Part shown: in pieces, positions 10,699 to 24,341 of the stretch
How positions within the stretch are numbered: the first letter of the stretch is position 1
Layout: every line of letters starts with the position of its first letter
Source of the DNA: Stutzerimonas sp. S1
GTDB lineage: Bacteria; Pseudomonadota; Gammaproteobacteria; Pseudomonadales; Pseudomonadaceae
NCBI RefSeq assembly: GCF_025966695.1
Contig: NZ_JAOEIY010000005.1
Span: 248,001-312,000 of the forward strand
DNA: 64,000 bases
Direction: 5' to 3'
Program-made: the position numbers and the translations under genes
The notes under the pieces: model-generated
Seen by the model: the letters and a program-made list of their open reading frames with translations, nothing else
What the model was told of the DNA's origin: nothing
Database searches by the model: none

Positions 10699-12174
10699 AT
10701 GAAAGATAGGAACCTAAGCAGTTACACGGAGCTCCATAAACCAAAGGAAGAGTTTGCGACGCGTGCCGAATACCTCGAGCACGAACTGGAAATCATGGCG
10801 CCGCGTCGTTGGGGCGTGAACCTGCCGTTTCGCGATTACCGCTTCGAATTCGAAGACTGGGTGCCGGCGATGGCGGCAACGATCGGCAAGATTGTTATGG
10901 TGGCGGCGGTAGTGGCGGCGTTTGCTGGCCCGCTGGGCTTGTCCGACGAGTTCGTCATCGAGAACGTTCGCTTCGAAATGCTGATTGCTGCGATTCTGTT
11001 CGTGGTGCTGTTCTCGGGATTCCTGAATCCCACGGCCAACCTGGCAGGTACGCACGGTCCGCTGATTCCGCTGATTCCGCTCATCGTGGCGTCGGGCGGC
11101 CATCCCATGGCGCTAGGGCTCATGGTCGGCGTGCTGGGGTTTGCGCTGGGGATCTCCAAGGGCGGCAGCCTGCTGGCGAAGCTGACCAGTGATGGCGTGT
11201 GCGGCGGCCTGCTGCTCTACCTCGGTTTCATCGGCGTGACCTCGCAGATTCAGAAACTGTTCGCCTGGGCCAATGGCTTCGATATCGGTTACGTCGCCTT
11301 CGTCGTGGTATTCGTCACCATCGTGATGTACGCCTACCTCGAGCACATTCGCATGCGCTGGCTGGCAATTCCTCTGGGTTCAGGGCTGGCGGCGTTGACC
11401 GCGTTCCTGCTCGGCGCACCTTTCGAGTTCAGCACCGAACCGGGCATTCCAAATCTGAATCCTGCGTACTGGTGGGGCGAAAGCACCGGCTGGCAACTGG
11501 GCCTGCCGGAGCTGCATCACTTCATCGCGGTGGCTCCGTTTGCGGTGCTCGCGGTAGCCATGTGGTCGCCAGATTTCCTTGGTCATCGGGTGTTCCAGGA
11601 GCTGAACTATCCACGCAAGGCGCGCAAGGTGCTGATGAATATCGACGACACCATGTGCGTGGCGGCCGCGCGGCAGGCGGTCGGTACCGCCCTCGGCGGC
11701 GGAAACCTGGCGTCGTCCTGGGGTACCTACATGGTCCCGGCGGCTATCGCCAAGCGGCCGATCCCTGCGGGCGCACTTCTTACCGGGCTGCTCTGCGTGG
11801 TCGCTGCGCTGTGGGGCTACCCGATGGATCTGGCGATCTGGCCGCCGGTGCTGAGCGTGGCACTGCTGGTGGGTGTTTATCTGCCGCTGTTGGAAGCTGG
11901 CATGCAGATGACCCGCGAGGGCAAGACTTCGCAATCGGCAGCGATCGTGGTGTTCTCCTCGGCGCTGGTCAATCCGGTGTTCGGCTGGTCGCTGACCGTG
12001 CTGTTGGACAACCTCGGACTGATCGGTGACAAGGAGCGCGGGCAGAGCCTGAGCCATCTGCACCGCTGGGTGATTCCTACGATCGTGTTCGTTGTGCTGT
12101 GTGGCGTGATGCTGGGCATCGGCATGTTCCCCGGCATTCCGGCGATGTTCGAGTCGTTCCGCATCGACTTGTAA
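10699..12174 (+). CDS. DUF3360 family membrane permease
   Basis: A 491-residue polytopic membrane protein of the DUF3360 family. After a 70-residue cytoplasmic N terminus with the family-typical EYLEHELEIMAPRRWGVNLP there are about 11-12 hydrophobic segments. The half-helix-like motif NPTANLAGTHGPLIPLIP at about 115-132 resembles the SulP/nucleobase-permease fold, so an anion or organic-acid substrate is plausible but unproven. The ATG at 10699 is preferred because family similarity begins at the following residues; an in-frame ATG at 10642 would add 19 unrelated residues and lies upstream of a 16-base palindrome. It is transcribed alone and ends at a strong bidirectional terminator. Confidence 0.8.
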   Translation: MKDRNLSSYTELHKPKEEFATRAEYLEHELEIMAPRRWGVNLPFRDYRFEFEDWVPAMAATIGKIVMVAAVVAAFAGPLGLSDEFVIENVRFEMLIAAILFVVLFSGFLNPTANLAGTHGPLIPLIPLIVASGGHPMALGLMVGVLGFALGISKGGSLLAKLTSDGVCGGLLLYLGFIGVTSQIQKLFAWANGFDIGYVAFVVVFVTIVMYAYLEHIRMRWLAIPLGSGLAALTAFLLGAPFEFSTEPGIPNLNPAYWWGESTGWQLGLPELHHFIAVAPFAVLAVAMWSPDFLGHRVFQELNYPRKARKVLMNIDDTMCVAAARQAVGTALGGGNLASSWGTYMVPAAIAKRPIPAGALLTGLLCVVAALWGYPMDLAIWPPVLSVALLVGVYLPLLEAGMQMTREGKTSQSAAIVVFSSALVNPVFGWSLTVLLDNLGLIGDKERGQSLSHLHRWVIPTIVFVVLCGVMLGIGMFPGIPAMFESFRIDL

Positions 12175-12186
12175 TGCAACGGGCAT

Positions 12187-12216
12187 GAAAAAGGGGAGCC
12201 TCGGCTCCCCTTTTTC
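12187..12216. terminator. Bidirectional rho-independent terminator
   Basis: GGGGAGCC (12193-12200) and GGCTCCCC (12203-12210) form a strong stem flanked by A5 on the left and T5 on the right, so each strand sees a stem followed by U residues. It lies between the converging DUF3360 and argB genes. Confidence 0.92.
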
Positions 12217-12229
12217 ATTGGCGTGAATT

Positions 12230-15725
<3,496 letters not shown>

Positions 15726-15770
15726 GAAGCTCCTCGAATCATCCTGAAGGGTAAGCGGGGGCGTATTTAC

Positions 15771-16226
15771 TCAGTGACTGCCGGAATGGCCGAACCCGCC
15801 GGCGCCGCGATCGCTGCTGTCGAAGCTGTCGACCAGCTCGAAACGGGCCTGCACCACCGGCACCAGCACTAACTGGGCGATGCGCTCGCCGACGGCGATG
15901 GTGAAAGCGCTCTGGCCGCGGTTCCAGCAGGAGACCATCAGCTCGCCCTGATAATCGGAATCGATCAGTCCAACCAGATTGCCGAGCACGATGCCGTGCT
16001 TATGGCCCAGGCCCGAACGCGGCAGGATCAGCGCGGCCAGCCCAGGATCGGCGATGTGGATCGACAGGCCGGTGGGGATCAGCAGCGTCTGTCCCGGTTC
16101 GAGGATGGTGTCGCTCTGCAGCATGGCGCGCAGGTCGAGGCCGGCGGAGCCCGGTGTGGCGTATTCGGGAAGGGGAAAGTCCTGGCCGAGGCGAGGGTCG
16201 AGGATCTTGGCTTGGAGTGCGTGCAT
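15771..16226 (-). CDS. dut: Deoxyuridine 5'-triphosphate nucleotidohydrolase
   Basis: A 151-residue trimeric dUTPase that hydrolyses dUTP to dUMP and pyrophosphate, keeping uracil out of DNA and feeding dTMP synthesis. All five family motifs are visible, including [38 protein letters not shown] and the C-terminal P-loop-like [10 protein letters not shown]. It starts two bases after the coaBC stop codon, so the pair is translationally close. The next gene, algC, follows after 45 bases. Confidence 0.97.
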   Translation of the reverse strand: MHALQAKILDPRLGQDFPLPEYATPGSAGLDLRAMLQSDTILEPGQTLLIPTGLSIHIADPGLAALILPRSGLGHKHGIVLGNLVGLIDSDYQGELMVSCWNRGQSAFTIAVGERIAQLVLVPVVQARFELVDSFDSSDRGAGGFGHSGSH

Positions 16227-16228
16227 GG

Positions 16229-17437
16229 TTAGGCCTGTTTGTAGCGGTCGGCGATGAAGGCAATTAGCGCGCGGGCAATGTGGCCCTTGCTGGCCTGGCC
16301 GAAACGGGTGACGTGCTGCTGGCGATCGATCACGCTGACGGCGTTTTCTTCGCTGTTGAAGCCGATACTGGGATTGGCCACGTCGTTGGCGACGATCAGG
16401 TCAAGATTCTTGTCGCGCAGCTTGCGCATGGCGTAGTCCAGCAGATTCTCGGTCTCGGCGGCGAAACCGACGCAGAACGGGCGATCCGGACGGCTGGCCA
16501 GGGTGGCGAGAATGTCCGGATTACGGACCATCTGCAGCAGCAGGCCGTCGCCGCTGTTGGGGTCTTTCTTGAGTTTCTGCGGCGCCACCACTTCCGGGCG
16601 GTAGTCGGCCACCGCCGCCGCCGCGATCAGCAGATCGCAGGGCATGGCGGTTTCGCAGGCGGCGAGCATGTCGCGGGCGCTGACGACGTCGATACGCTGT
16701 ACGCGATCCGGCGTCGGCAGGAACACGGGGCCGGTTACCAGCGTGACTCGCGCGCCGGCTTCGGCGGCCGCCTCCGCGAGAGCGAAGCCCATCTTCCCCG
16801 AGCTGTGATTGGTGATGTAACGCACCGGGTCGATGTTTTCCTGGGTGGGCCCGGCGGTGATCAGCAGATGCAGGCCGGTCAGCAGGCCGGTTTCGAAGCA
16901 GTCGGCAGCTGCCTGCGCCAGTTCCTCGGCCTCGAGCATGCGGCCCATGCCGACATCGCCGCAGGCCTGGCTGCCGGAACCGGGGCCGAACAGGCGGATT
17001 CCGCGCTCGAGCAACAGTTCACGATTGGCCTGGGTGGCCGGATCGGCCCACATCGCCTGGTTCATCGCTGGTGCCAGGGCAACCGGGGCGTTGGTCGCCA
17101 GTACCAAGGTGGTCAGCAGATCGTTGGCGATGCCCTGGGCCAGGCGCGCCATGAGGTCGGCGGTGGCCGGGGCTATCAGGACCAGATCGGCCCAACGGGC
17201 CAGTTCGATGTGCCCCATGGCCGCTTCCGCAGCGGGGTCGAGCAGGTCCAGATGGACCGGGTGGCCAGAGAGCGCCTGCAGGGTAAGAGGTGTGATGAAT
17301 TCACGCCCGCCCTGAGTCATCACCACCCGGACTTCGGCGCCGTGGTCGCGCAGGCGGCGGACCAGTTCGGCGCTCTTGTAGGCGGCGATGCCGCCGCCGA
17401 CGCCCAGGACGATGCGTTTACGATACAGCCGCTGCAT
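16229..17437 (-). CDS. coaBC: Bifunctional phosphopantothenoylcysteine decarboxylase/synthetase
   Basis: A 402-residue fusion enzyme for two steps of coenzyme A synthesis. The N-terminal CoaC flavoprotein half (about 1-190) has [19 protein letters not shown], the active-site His region [12 protein letters not shown], and the PAMNQAMW motif. The C-terminal CoaB half has the dimerisation/active-site segment [20 protein letters not shown] and the [11 protein letters not shown] loop. It is the first gene of the coaBC-dut-algC-argB series and is divergent from radC. Confidence 0.97.
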   Translation of the reverse strand: MQRLYRKRIVLGVGGGIAAYKSAELVRRLRDHGAEVRVVMTQGGREFITPLTLQALSGHPVHLDLLDPAAEAAMGHIELARWADLVLIAPATADLMARLAQGIANDLLTTLVLATNAPVALAPAMNQAMWADPATQANRELLLERGIRLFGPGSGSQACGDVGMGRMLEAEELAQAAADCFETGLLTGLHLLITAGPTQENIDPVRYITNHSSGKMGFALAEAAAEAGARVTLVTGPVFLPTPDRVQRIDVVSARDMLAACETAMPCDLLIAAAAVADYRPEVVAPQKLKKDPNSGDGLLLQMVRNPDILATLASRPDRPFCVGFAAETENLLDYAMRKLRDKNLDLIVANDVANPSIGFNSEENAVSVIDRQQHVTRFGQASKGHIARALIAFIADRYKQA

Positions 17438-17575
17438 AGGCCTGCCTTGTTATCTGCTAGGGACTGTCCGGAGTGAGAACCAGGTCGGAAGTTGCCTGAT
17501 GCCCCGGAAAAATGACGGGCTAAGATAGCACAGCGCCCGCAGCGGAAAAGCGGGCTTGCTCGACAGGGAGAGGAC

Positions 17576-18250
17576 ATGAGCATACGCGACTGGCCGGCGG
17601 CGGAGCGGCCGCGGGAAAAGCTACTCGAACAGGGCGCTGCTGCGCTTTCCGACGCCGAATTGCTGGCGATATTCCTGCGCACCGGGGTTGCCGGCAAAAG
17701 CGCGGTGGATCTGGCCCGGCACCTGCTCGCCGAGTTCGGCAGCCTGCGCGCGCTGCTGGAGGCGGAGCTTGATCAGTTCAGCACCCATCTGGGCCTCGGG
17801 CCCGCCAAGTTCGCCCAGCTGCAGGCTGTGCTGGAGATGGCGCGCCGCCATCTGGCCGAGCGGCTGCGTCGCGACTCGGCGCTGGAGTCGCCGCAGGCGG
17901 TGCGTGACTACCTCAAAGCGCGGCTGCGCCACGAGCCGCATGAGCTGTTCGGCTGCCTGTTTCTCGATTCCAAGCATCGCGTGCTGGCCTTCGAAGTGCT
18001 TTTTCAAGGCGCCATCGACGGCGCCAGCGTCTACCCACGCCAAGTGGTCAAGCGCGCCCTGGCGCAGAACGCGGCGGCGGTCATCCTCACGCACAATCAC
18101 CCCTCCGGTGTGTCCGAACCCAGCCAGGCCGATCGCCAGCTGACTCAGCGCCTGAAGGAGGCGCTGGCGCTGATCGACGTGCGGGTGCTCGATCATTTCA
18201 TCGTCGGCGACGGTGAGCCGCTGTCGATGGCCGAATCCGGGTGGATGTGA
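17576..18250 (+). CDS. radC: RadC family JAMM protein
   Basis: A 224-residue RadC-family protein. The N-terminal helix-hairpin-helix part (about 1-75, [14 protein letters not shown]) leads to a C-terminal JAMM/MPN metalloprotease-like domain with HNHPSG and a following D, the zinc ligands, at about 172-185. Despite the name, a DNA-repair role is doubtful, and the molecular function of chromosomal RadC is unsettled. It is divergent from coaBC, the usual position in Pseudomonas, and has a clear GGGAGAGG ribosome-binding site. It ends 4 bases before the convergent membrane-protein gene. Confidence 0.94.
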   Translation: MSIRDWPAAERPREKLLEQGAAALSDAELLAIFLRTGVAGKSAVDLARHLLAEFGSLRALLEAELDQFSTHLGLGPAKFAQLQAVLEMARRHLAERLRRDSALESPQAVRDYLKARLRHEPHELFGCLFLDSKHRVLAFEVLFQGAIDGASVYPRQVVKRALAQNAAAVILTHNHPSGVSEPSQADRQLTQRLKEALALIDVRVLDHFIVGDGEPLSMAESGWM

Positions 18251-18254
18251 TCGC

Positions 18255-19586
18255 CTACGCGAGCAGTGGCACCAGCAGTAGCGGGCCGAGCACCAGCAGC
18301 ACGAAGAGGCCGTTCCAGCCGAAGGCGATGCGCCAGGGCGACAGCTGGGCGTGGCGCGCCAGCATCAGCGCCGAAGGTCCGTAGGGCGACAAGAGCATCG
18401 CCAGGGAGAAACCGCTCAGCAGTGCCACTGCCGGCTGCATGACCGCCACACCATGCCCGGCTAGCTGCGCCAGCAGCGCAACACAGACGCTCAGCGAAAT
18501 GATTGGCGCGACCCCCAGCAGGGCCAGCGCGATGATGGTGAGCATGCTGGCGCTGCCGAGACCGAACAGCGCCAGCGGCGTGGTGCTGAACTGTTCAGCC
18601 AGCGCGCCTACCGGCACCAAGGTGGCGGTGAGTCCGCCGAGCACAGCCGAACAGGCGAAGATGAAAATCTCGTTGCGCATGCCGGCGAGGGTTTCGCGCA
18701 CCTCAGTATGGATTGCGCGTGGTTTCTCGCCTTGCGTGCGCAGGGTGCCGAGCACGGCCAACGGCACCAGCAGCATTGCGGCCTGGGTCGCCGAAAGCGG
18801 GGTGAGTGCAGCCAGCAGGGCAATCAGCAGAATGCCCAGCAGGCTGCCGAGCAACAGGCCCCTGAAACGCACCGGGTCGCCCCTGCTCGGGCCGGCGTCG
18901 CTGGTGCGTAGCTGCCGAAGGCGGTGGTTCTCCAGCGGCCAGCCAGCCAGTAGCAGGAACAGTGCCGCAAGCAGGCCAAACGGCAGCAAGGTGCCCCAGC
19001 TCAGGCCTGGCAGCTCGCGGGTCAGGATCGCGACCGCGACACTGGTCGGCGCAAGCAGTGGCACCAGGGCGAAGCCGCGCAGGGCGGCGACCATTACGCC
19101 GCGGCGGCCTTCACGGCGTTGCGTTTCGCTGTAGCGACGACTCTGCAGGTATCGCTCCAGCGAGCCGCAAACCAAGTTGAGCATGCCGAAACTGAGGATC
19201 GAGCTGATCGCGAAGGTGCTCAGCAGGTAGCGCGGGTACAGCGTGGCGGGCGCTCCGGCGAGCAGCAGGCGGTGCAGTTCGCCGAGCTGCCGCTGGCGCT
19301 TGACCAGACAATGCATCAACCCCAGCGCGCCGACGAAGGCGCCATAGTACGCGGCGGACGCGAGCAGTCGCTGACCTTGCTCCCAGCTGGCACTGCCGCT
19401 CAGCGCCCAGTAGCCGAGCAGGCTCAGCGTGACCAGACCGAGGCGACGTGGGTAGGGCATCAACGAGCGCCAGTGCCAGGCGAAGAACGTGGTCAGCAGC
19501 GCGCCGCTGGCCACGCTGAGGGGCTGCACCCGGGTCACTAGGGCCAGCAGTTCGCAGAGCAGCGCCAGCGGCAACAGAGCGGTCAT
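18255..19586 (-). CDS. Polytopic membrane protein of unknown function
   Basis: A 443-residue, very hydrophobic protein with about 11-12 predicted membrane segments, many Leu and Ala, and basic inter-helix loops (RRYSETQRREGRRG at about 150). The two-halved layout, each half ending with small-residue-rich helices (SGFSLAMLLSPYGPSALML near the C terminus), recalls the ion-transporter superfamily of ArsB and NhaD permeases, but I see no diagnostic motif. The start at 19586 lies 4 bases after the stop of an upstream small gene on the same strand, so the two are probably an operon. No substrate can be proposed. Confidence 0.7.
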   Translation of the reverse strand: MTALLPLALLCELLALVTRVQPLSVASGALLTTFFAWHWRSLMPYPRRLGLVTLSLLGYWALSGSASWEQGQRLLASAAYYGAFVGALGLMHCLVKRQRQLGELHRLLLAGAPATLYPRYLLSTFAISSILSFGMLNLVCGSLERYLQSRRYSETQRREGRRGVMVAALRGFALVPLLAPTSVAVAILTRELPGLSWGTLLPFGLLAALFLLLAGWPLENHRLRQLRTSDAGPSRGDPVRFRGLLLGSLLGILLIALLAALTPLSATQAAMLLVPLAVLGTLRTQGEKPRAIHTEVRETLAGMRNEIFIFACSAVLGGLTATLVPVGALAEQFSTTPLALFGLGSASMLTIIALALLGVAPIISLSVCVALLAQLAGHGVAVMQPAVALLSGFSLAMLLSPYGPSALMLARHAQLSPWRIAFGWNGLFVLLVLGPLLLVPLLA

Positions 19587-19590
19587 GGTC

Positions 19591-20025
19591 TCAGAGCAAA
19601 TCGCTGCGCAGCGGGTCGCGCGTGAAGACGCTCTGACCAAGATCGATCAGGCGCGGCTGCTCATCGAGGACGCCATGGTAGGCCATGAGCACTTTGTGCC
19701 AGCTGGAGCACCCACGCGCGATGGTGCAAACCCGGCTGCCAGCGCGTGCCGGGCTGCTGAAGTTGGCGTTCAGTGACGGCGTGGTAGCGACGCGGCGCAC
19801 TTCCGGCTGCTGCGCCTTTGCTGCGCAGGGCCGCAGAGGGATGTCCAGCGACGTGGCAGCAGCCCCGCCGAGCAGGTTGACTGCGCTGTTCAGATGCTTC
19901 GGTTGCACGAACACCGTGCCGTCAGGGTCGTATTCGCCCAGGCGGCAGCCGAGGTGCTGCGGGCGCCCAGTCAGACTGGCTGCGAGCTGTCGAAGGCTGG
20001 CGCTGGCGTGGGGCTGGTTGGACAT
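19591..20025 (-). CDS. Hypothetical 144-residue protein
   Basis: An open frame of 144 codons with the strong third-position G/C bias of neighbouring genes, which supports real coding. I recognise no domain. It has no signal peptide and no membrane segment. It contains six cysteines spread along its length and a segment GEYDPDGTVFVQPKHLN near residue 32. No good ribosome-binding site precedes the ATG at 20025, so the exact start is uncertain. It ends 4 bases before the polytopic membrane protein gene and is divergent from the 3-hydroxyacyl-CoA dehydrogenase gene. Confidence 0.55.
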   Translation of the reverse strand: MSNQPHASASLRQLAASLTGRPQHLGCRLGEYDPDGTVFVQPKHLNSAVNLLGGAAATSLDIPLRPCAAKAQQPEVRRVATTPSLNANFSSPARAGSRVCTIARGCSSWHKVLMAYHGVLDEQPRLIDLGQSVFTRDPLRSDLL

Positions 20026-20141
20026 GGTGGCGTGCGGATGATGGCTTGCGCAGCAGACTCGCAGTCTTTAGGCTTTCGGTCAATAAGATGGAATCATGTT
20101 TCGCTGTGCGAAATTATAAAAGAGCCAGTCCGGAGGTTCGC

Positions 20142-21662
20142 ATGTTTACCCGTATCGGCATCATCGGCGCCGGCGCCATGGGGCGCGGCATCGCTCAGCT
20201 GTTCGCCTGTGCCGGCCAACAGGTCCAGCTGTACGACGCACGCCCCGACGCGGTCGCTCAGGCACTCGATTTCAACCGCGAGCTGCTTGAGCGCAACGTC
20301 GCCAAGGGGCGCATGGCTGCCGAACAGCTCACCGCGGCGCTCGCGCGGATGCGGCCGGCGCACGCGCTGGCGGAGCTGGCCGGCTGCGACCTGCTGATCG
20401 AGGCCATCGTCGAGAACCTGGAGGCCAAGCAGGCACTGTTCGTCGAACTGGAGGCGCTGATCGCCGACGATGTGGTGCTCGCGACCAATACCTCGTCACT
20501 CTCGGTCACGCGCATTGCCGCCGCCTGCCGCCGTCCGCAGCGGGTAGCCGGCTTTCATTTCTTCAACCCGGTGCCGTTGATGAAGCTGGTGGAAGTGGTG
20601 CGCGGCGAACGTACCGATCCCCAGGTGACTGCACGACTGACAGCGCTGGCCGAGCAGGCCGGGCACTTTGTCGCGAACACGCCTGATACGCCGGGCTTTC
20701 TGGTCAATCACGCCGGTCGTGCCTATGGCACCGAGGCCCAGCGCATTCTCAGTGAAGGGATCGCCAGTGCCGAGCAGATTGACCGTATCCTGCGTGACGG
20801 ACCGGGATTCCGCATGGGGCCGTTCGAGTTGTTCGACCTCACCGGGCTGGACATCTCCCATGCCGTCATGGAGTCGGTCTACGAGCAGTTCTACCAGGAC
20901 CCCCGTTACACGCCATCCTATCAGGCGGCCCAGCGTGTCGCGGCCGGGTTGCTCGGACGCAAGAGCGGCCAGGGCTTCTACCGCTACGAGAACGGACAGC
21001 AGATCCGCACGCCGGAACCGCAATTCCCGCCAGTGCAGATTGATCGTTCGTTCTGGCTGGACAGCGCGGATGCCGAGCTGCGTGCGCGGCTGGCGGCACT
21101 GCTGCGCCAGAGCGGTGCGCAGCTGGAGCAGGGCGAGACGCCTTCGGCACGTGCCATCTGCCTGATCACCCCGCTGGGCGAGGATGCCAGCAACATGATC
21201 GAACGCCTGGCACTGCCGGCGGCGCGCTGCATCGCTTTCGATGTGTTTGCCGATTTCGACCGGCGTCGTGTGCTGATGCGCCAGCCGGCGCTTGAGCCGG
21301 CGCTGGAGGCGCAGGCACGTCAGGCGTTGGGGGCTGACGCTGTGCCGGTGGAGGTGATCAACGACTCGCCGGGATTCATCAACCAGCGCGTGATCGCGAG
21401 CATCGTCAATCTCGGCTGTGAAATTGCGCAGAAGGGTATCGCCGAACCGCATACGCTGGATCGCGCGGTACAGCTTGCCCTCGGCTATCCCCGCGGGCCG
21501 CTGGGGTTCGCCGAGCGCTATGGGGCGGCACGTATTCTCGCCGTCCTGCAGGGGCTGCAGCACTGCTACGGAGGCGAGCCGCGCTATCGCCCGAGTGCCT
21601 GGCTGCGCCGGCGCGTGCAGTTGGGACTGCCGCTGGCCGCGCCCGATAGCCGCGACGACTGA
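20142..21662 (+). CDS. 3-hydroxyacyl-CoA dehydrogenase, PaaH-like double-domain form
   Basis: A 506-residue NAD-dependent dehydrogenase that oxidises 3-hydroxyacyl-CoA to 3-ketoacyl-CoA. The N-terminal Rossmann fold begins IGIIGAGAMGRGIAQLFA. The catalytic His lies in GFHFFNPVPLMKLVEVV at about 140. One C-terminal 3HCDH domain follows (TPGFLVNHAGRAYGTEA) and then a second, repeated one (DSPGFINQRVIASIVNLG). This length is typical of PaaH/PaaC-type enzymes (phenylacetate 3-hydroxyadipyl-CoA step), but no other paa gene is near, so the substrate is open. The ATG at 20142 has an ideal GGAGG site 6 bases upstream; in-frame starts further upstream are not supported. Confidence 0.9.
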   Translation: MFTRIGIIGAGAMGRGIAQLFACAGQQVQLYDARPDAVAQALDFNRELLERNVAKGRMAAEQLTAALARMRPAHALAELAGCDLLIEAIVENLEAKQALFVELEALIADDVVLATNTSSLSVTRIAAACRRPQRVAGFHFFNPVPLMKLVEVVRGERTDPQVTARLTALAEQAGHFVANTPDTPGFLVNHAGRAYGTEAQRILSEGIASAEQIDRILRDGPGFRMGPFELFDLTGLDISHAVMESVYEQFYQDPRYTPSYQAAQRVAAGLLGRKSGQGFYRYENGQQIRTPEPQFPPVQIDRSFWLDSADAELRARLAALLRQSGAQLEQGETPSARAICLITPLGEDASNMIERLALPAARCIAFDVFADFDRRRVLMRQPALEPALEAQARQALGADAVPVEVINDSPGFINQRVIASIVNLGCEIAQKGIAEPHTLDRAVQLALGYPRGPLGFAERYGAARILAVLQGLQHCYGGEPRYRPSAWLRRRVQLGLPLAAPDSRDD

Positions 21663-21836
21663 CCAGCCGGGGTGGTGTGTAACGACCTCGTAAGCACTGG
21701 CCCTTCAGTTTGCGTCGGGACGGCCGTTAGCCTGATGCCTGCCCGCTTAAAGGCACTTTGCTACTAAGGCACTACTGTCTTTCTCGCCGGGGTATGGGTA
21801 AAACGCTGTGTCCACGACAAGAACAAGAGGCTGCAT

Positions 21837-23405
21837 ATGCGCGCCCCCCTTCGCCTTAGCTTCCGCGCCTGCCTGCTGCACGGCCTGGCAATCGGCTGTC
21901 TGCTACTGATCCATTACTGGATCGCGCTGCCGTTCTATCTGCTTGCGCCACTGTTGCTGGTGTTGGCGCTGGCACCCTGGTTCGGCCCGTGGGCCACGCC
22001 GGATGCAACGGCCACTGCGCCCGGCGATGAACTGCAGGCATTCACTGAACTGAGCAAGAGCCTGTCCCAGCATACCTGTCACAACGCGCTTTCCGCCGCA
22101 CAGGTGGCGTTCAGTGCGGAGCAGCTCGCCAGCCGCCTACAATCGCAGCTGCAGGCCGTCAGCGAGATCGCCAACGGTGCCGAGGCCATGGCCGCAACCG
22201 GACAGGACAGCGCCGAGCGCGCCCGTCACACGCTGGAGGCGGCCGAAGCCGTGCGCCGCAGCAGTGATGCGGGACAGACCGAGCTGCTGCACGCGATCGA
22301 GCGGATGCAGCAGCTGAGCGCACAAACCCAGTCGAGTCGCGAGCTGATCGACGGGCTCTCCGCACGCACCGAGGAGATCCGCCAGATCACCGATGTCATC
22401 CAGTCCATTGCCAGCCAGACCAACCTGCTCGCGCTCAATGCCGCCATCGAGGCGGCGCGTGCCGGCGAGGCGGGGCGCGGCTTCGCGGTGGTCGCCGATG
22501 AAGTGCGCAACCTGGCCGCGCGGACATCGAGCGCAACCGAGGAAGTTGGACGGATGGTCGCCGATATCCGTCAGCAGAGCGGGGCGGTGGTCAGCCATAT
22601 CCAGCAGCAGGCCAGCGAGCTGGATGAAGCCGCCGCGCAGATTGCCAGCACCGGTCAGCAGCTGACCGGCATCGCCGAACTGGCCAGCGGCGTGGAAACC
22701 CAGGTGGCGGAGATCACCTCCGGCACGGCCAGCAACCACGAGCGTCTGACCGCGTTGTTCGTCGCCCTCGATCAGTTGCGCGCCGATGCACTCGATAGCG
22801 AGAAGCAGACCCGTCAGCTGGAGCAGGCCGCCGAGCGGCTGGTCGCACAAGCCGAAAGCGCCAGCGAGCAGCTCGCCGAAGTGCAGCTGGACGACTACCA
22901 CCAGACGATCTACGACCTCGCCCGCCAGGGTGCGGCGGATATTGCGGCGCGCTTCGAGGCGGATATCGATGCCGGGCGCATCACTATCGACGACCTGTTC
23001 GATCGCAATTATCAGGCACAGCCTGGAACCGATCCGGTGAAGTACCACACCCGGTTCGATCGCTATGCCGACGGCGTGCTGCCGGCGATTCAGGAGCCGC
23101 TGCTGGCGCGGCACGACGCGATCGTCTACGCGATCGCCACCACGCCGGAAGGTTACGTGCCGACTCACAACAGTGCGTTCAATCATCCGCCGGTGGGCAA
23201 TCCGGAAATCGACCGCAGTCGCAGCCGCAGCAAGCGGCTGTTCAACGACCGTACCGGCGGGCGCTGTGGTAGCCACCAGCGCAATGTGCTGTTGCAGACC
23301 TACAGTCGTGACACCGGCGAACTGATGCACGACCTTTCGGTGCCGGTCGTGGTCAAGGGGCGGCATTGGGGCGGCTTGCGTCTGGGCTATCGCCCGGAGG
23401 CTTGA
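21837..23405 (+). CDS. Methyl-accepting chemotaxis protein with C-terminal sensory domain
   Basis: A 522-residue chemoreceptor with unusual order. Two closely spaced membrane segments at about 13-29 and 31-48 leave almost no periplasmic sensor. The signalling hairpin comes next, with its tip at about 189-225 ([20 protein letters not shown], then [15 protein letters not shown]). The protein then continues into a cytoplasmic C-terminal domain of about 160 residues (about 360-522) with conserved GYVPTHN, YHTRFDR and a closing [13 protein letters not shown]. That last domain resembles sensory modules found at the C terminus of other MCPs, so sensing is probably intracellular. There is no C-terminal CheR-binding pentapeptide. 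It is not next to other chemotaxis genes. Confidence 0.9.
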   Translation: MRAPLRLSFRACLLHGLAIGCLLLIHYWIALPFYLLAPLLLVLALAPWFGPWATPDATATAPGDELQAFTELSKSLSQHTCHNALSAAQVAFSAEQLASRLQSQLQAVSEIANGAEAMAATGQDSAERARHTLEAAEAVRRSSDAGQTELLHAIERMQQLSAQTQSSRELIDGLSARTEEIRQITDVIQSIASQTNLLALNAAIEAARAGEAGRGFAVVADEVRNLAARTSSATEEVGRMVADIRQQSGAVVSHIQQQASELDEAAAQIASTGQQLTGIAELASGVETQVAEITSGTASNHERLTALFVALDQLRADALDSEKQTRQLEQAAERLVAQAESASEQLAEVQLDDYHQTIYDLARQGAADIAARFEADIDAGRITIDDLFDRNYQAQPGTDPVKYHTRFDRYADGVLPAIQEPLLARHDAIVYAIATTPEGYVPTHNSAFNHPPVGNPEIDRSRSRSKRLFNDRTGGRCGSHQRNVLLQTYSRDTGELMHDLSVPVVVKGRHWGGLRLGYRPEA

Positions 23406-23429
23406 GCCGACGGCGCGGGCAGCCGCGGT

Positions 23430-24170
23430 TCAGGGCGCCAGTGCCATCCACTGGTCGCTCAGGCTGCGGGTGTGGCGGTCGACCATGATCGGCGCGAACG
23501 GTCGGCCCGATGCGGTGGTGAAGTTGTTGCTGCCACTGTTCATGTCTTCCAGCGCCACCTTGAGGAAGCTCCAGCGGGTCTTTACCTGGGCGAGCGCCGG
23601 ATTGCTGCGCTCATCGAGCTGCGCTAACTGGGCGTCGATGGCAGGCACCAGCTGGCGCTCGTCCTGCCCCAGATAGGTGTCAGGCTGCTCGCGGGCCGTC
23701 TCGAAGCTACCGATATAGGCGCGGCTGAGGTACTGCACGGCGAGGTATTCAACCTTCGCCGGCAGCTCGGCCCGCACGTCGGCACCCTGCTGGCCGCGTA
23801 CCGCGGTGAGGAATTCGCGCAGTGCCTTGCTCATTTCCAGCGGCCAGCCCCAGGGCATGTCGTCCTCGGCACGGCCAAAACTGGCGCCTTCGCGCAGCTT
23901 CGCCTGCAGCTCGCGGTAACTGTCGCGTAGGGCGGTGGTGGGATTAGGCAGGGCCTGCATGGCGTTGCTCAGCGCCAGTATGTCGGCGTCCATGCGTGCC
24001 AGATGGGCTTTCTGGAAACCTTCGCCACGGTATAGCAGCAGGCTGCTGGTGGCGCGGTTGGCGTGTATCTGCAAGCTCTCGAGGGGGGCGAAGGGTTGGC
24101 TGTGAGCGACCGGGCCTGGTAGCCAGGCGGCGACAAGGACCAGCAGCCAGATCCATATCCGATGGCGCAT
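23430..24170 (-). CDS. Secreted protein of unknown function
   Basis: A 246-residue protein with a clear signal peptide (about 1-24, cleavage near AHSQ) and a mostly helical mature part. The mature region ESLQIHANRATSSLLLYRGEGF looks like the start of a periplasmic four-helix-bundle sensor domain, but no membrane anchor follows. I recognise no family. It converges with the chemoreceptor gene, ending 24 bases from its stop. The ATG at 24170 is preceded by AAAAAAGGAG, a good ribosome-binding site. Confidence 0.65.
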   Translation of the reverse strand: MRHRIWIWLLVLVAAWLPGPVAHSQPFAPLESLQIHANRATSSLLLYRGEGFQKAHLARMDADILALSNAMQALPNPTTALRDSYRELQAKLREGASFGRAEDDMPWGWPLEMSKALREFLTAVRGQQGADVRAELPAKVEYLAVQYLSRAYIGSFETAREQPDTYLGQDERQLVPAIDAQLAQLDERSNPALAQVKTRWSFLKVALEDMNSGSNNFTTASGRPFAPIMVDRHTRSLSDQWMALAP

Positions 24171-24341
24171 TGTTGTGCTCCTTTTTTGTTTTTATCGAAG
24201 CGGATGCCTGCTTAGTGCAGTTGGCATTTCAGAGCCTAACGGACCACTGGCGAAGTGGTATCACCCCAAAGTGTGATTCGCAGCGCGGTGCAGTGTCGGC
24301 ACAACGCCCGATTGCCCGCCGCAACAAGAGGCCACGCGCGC

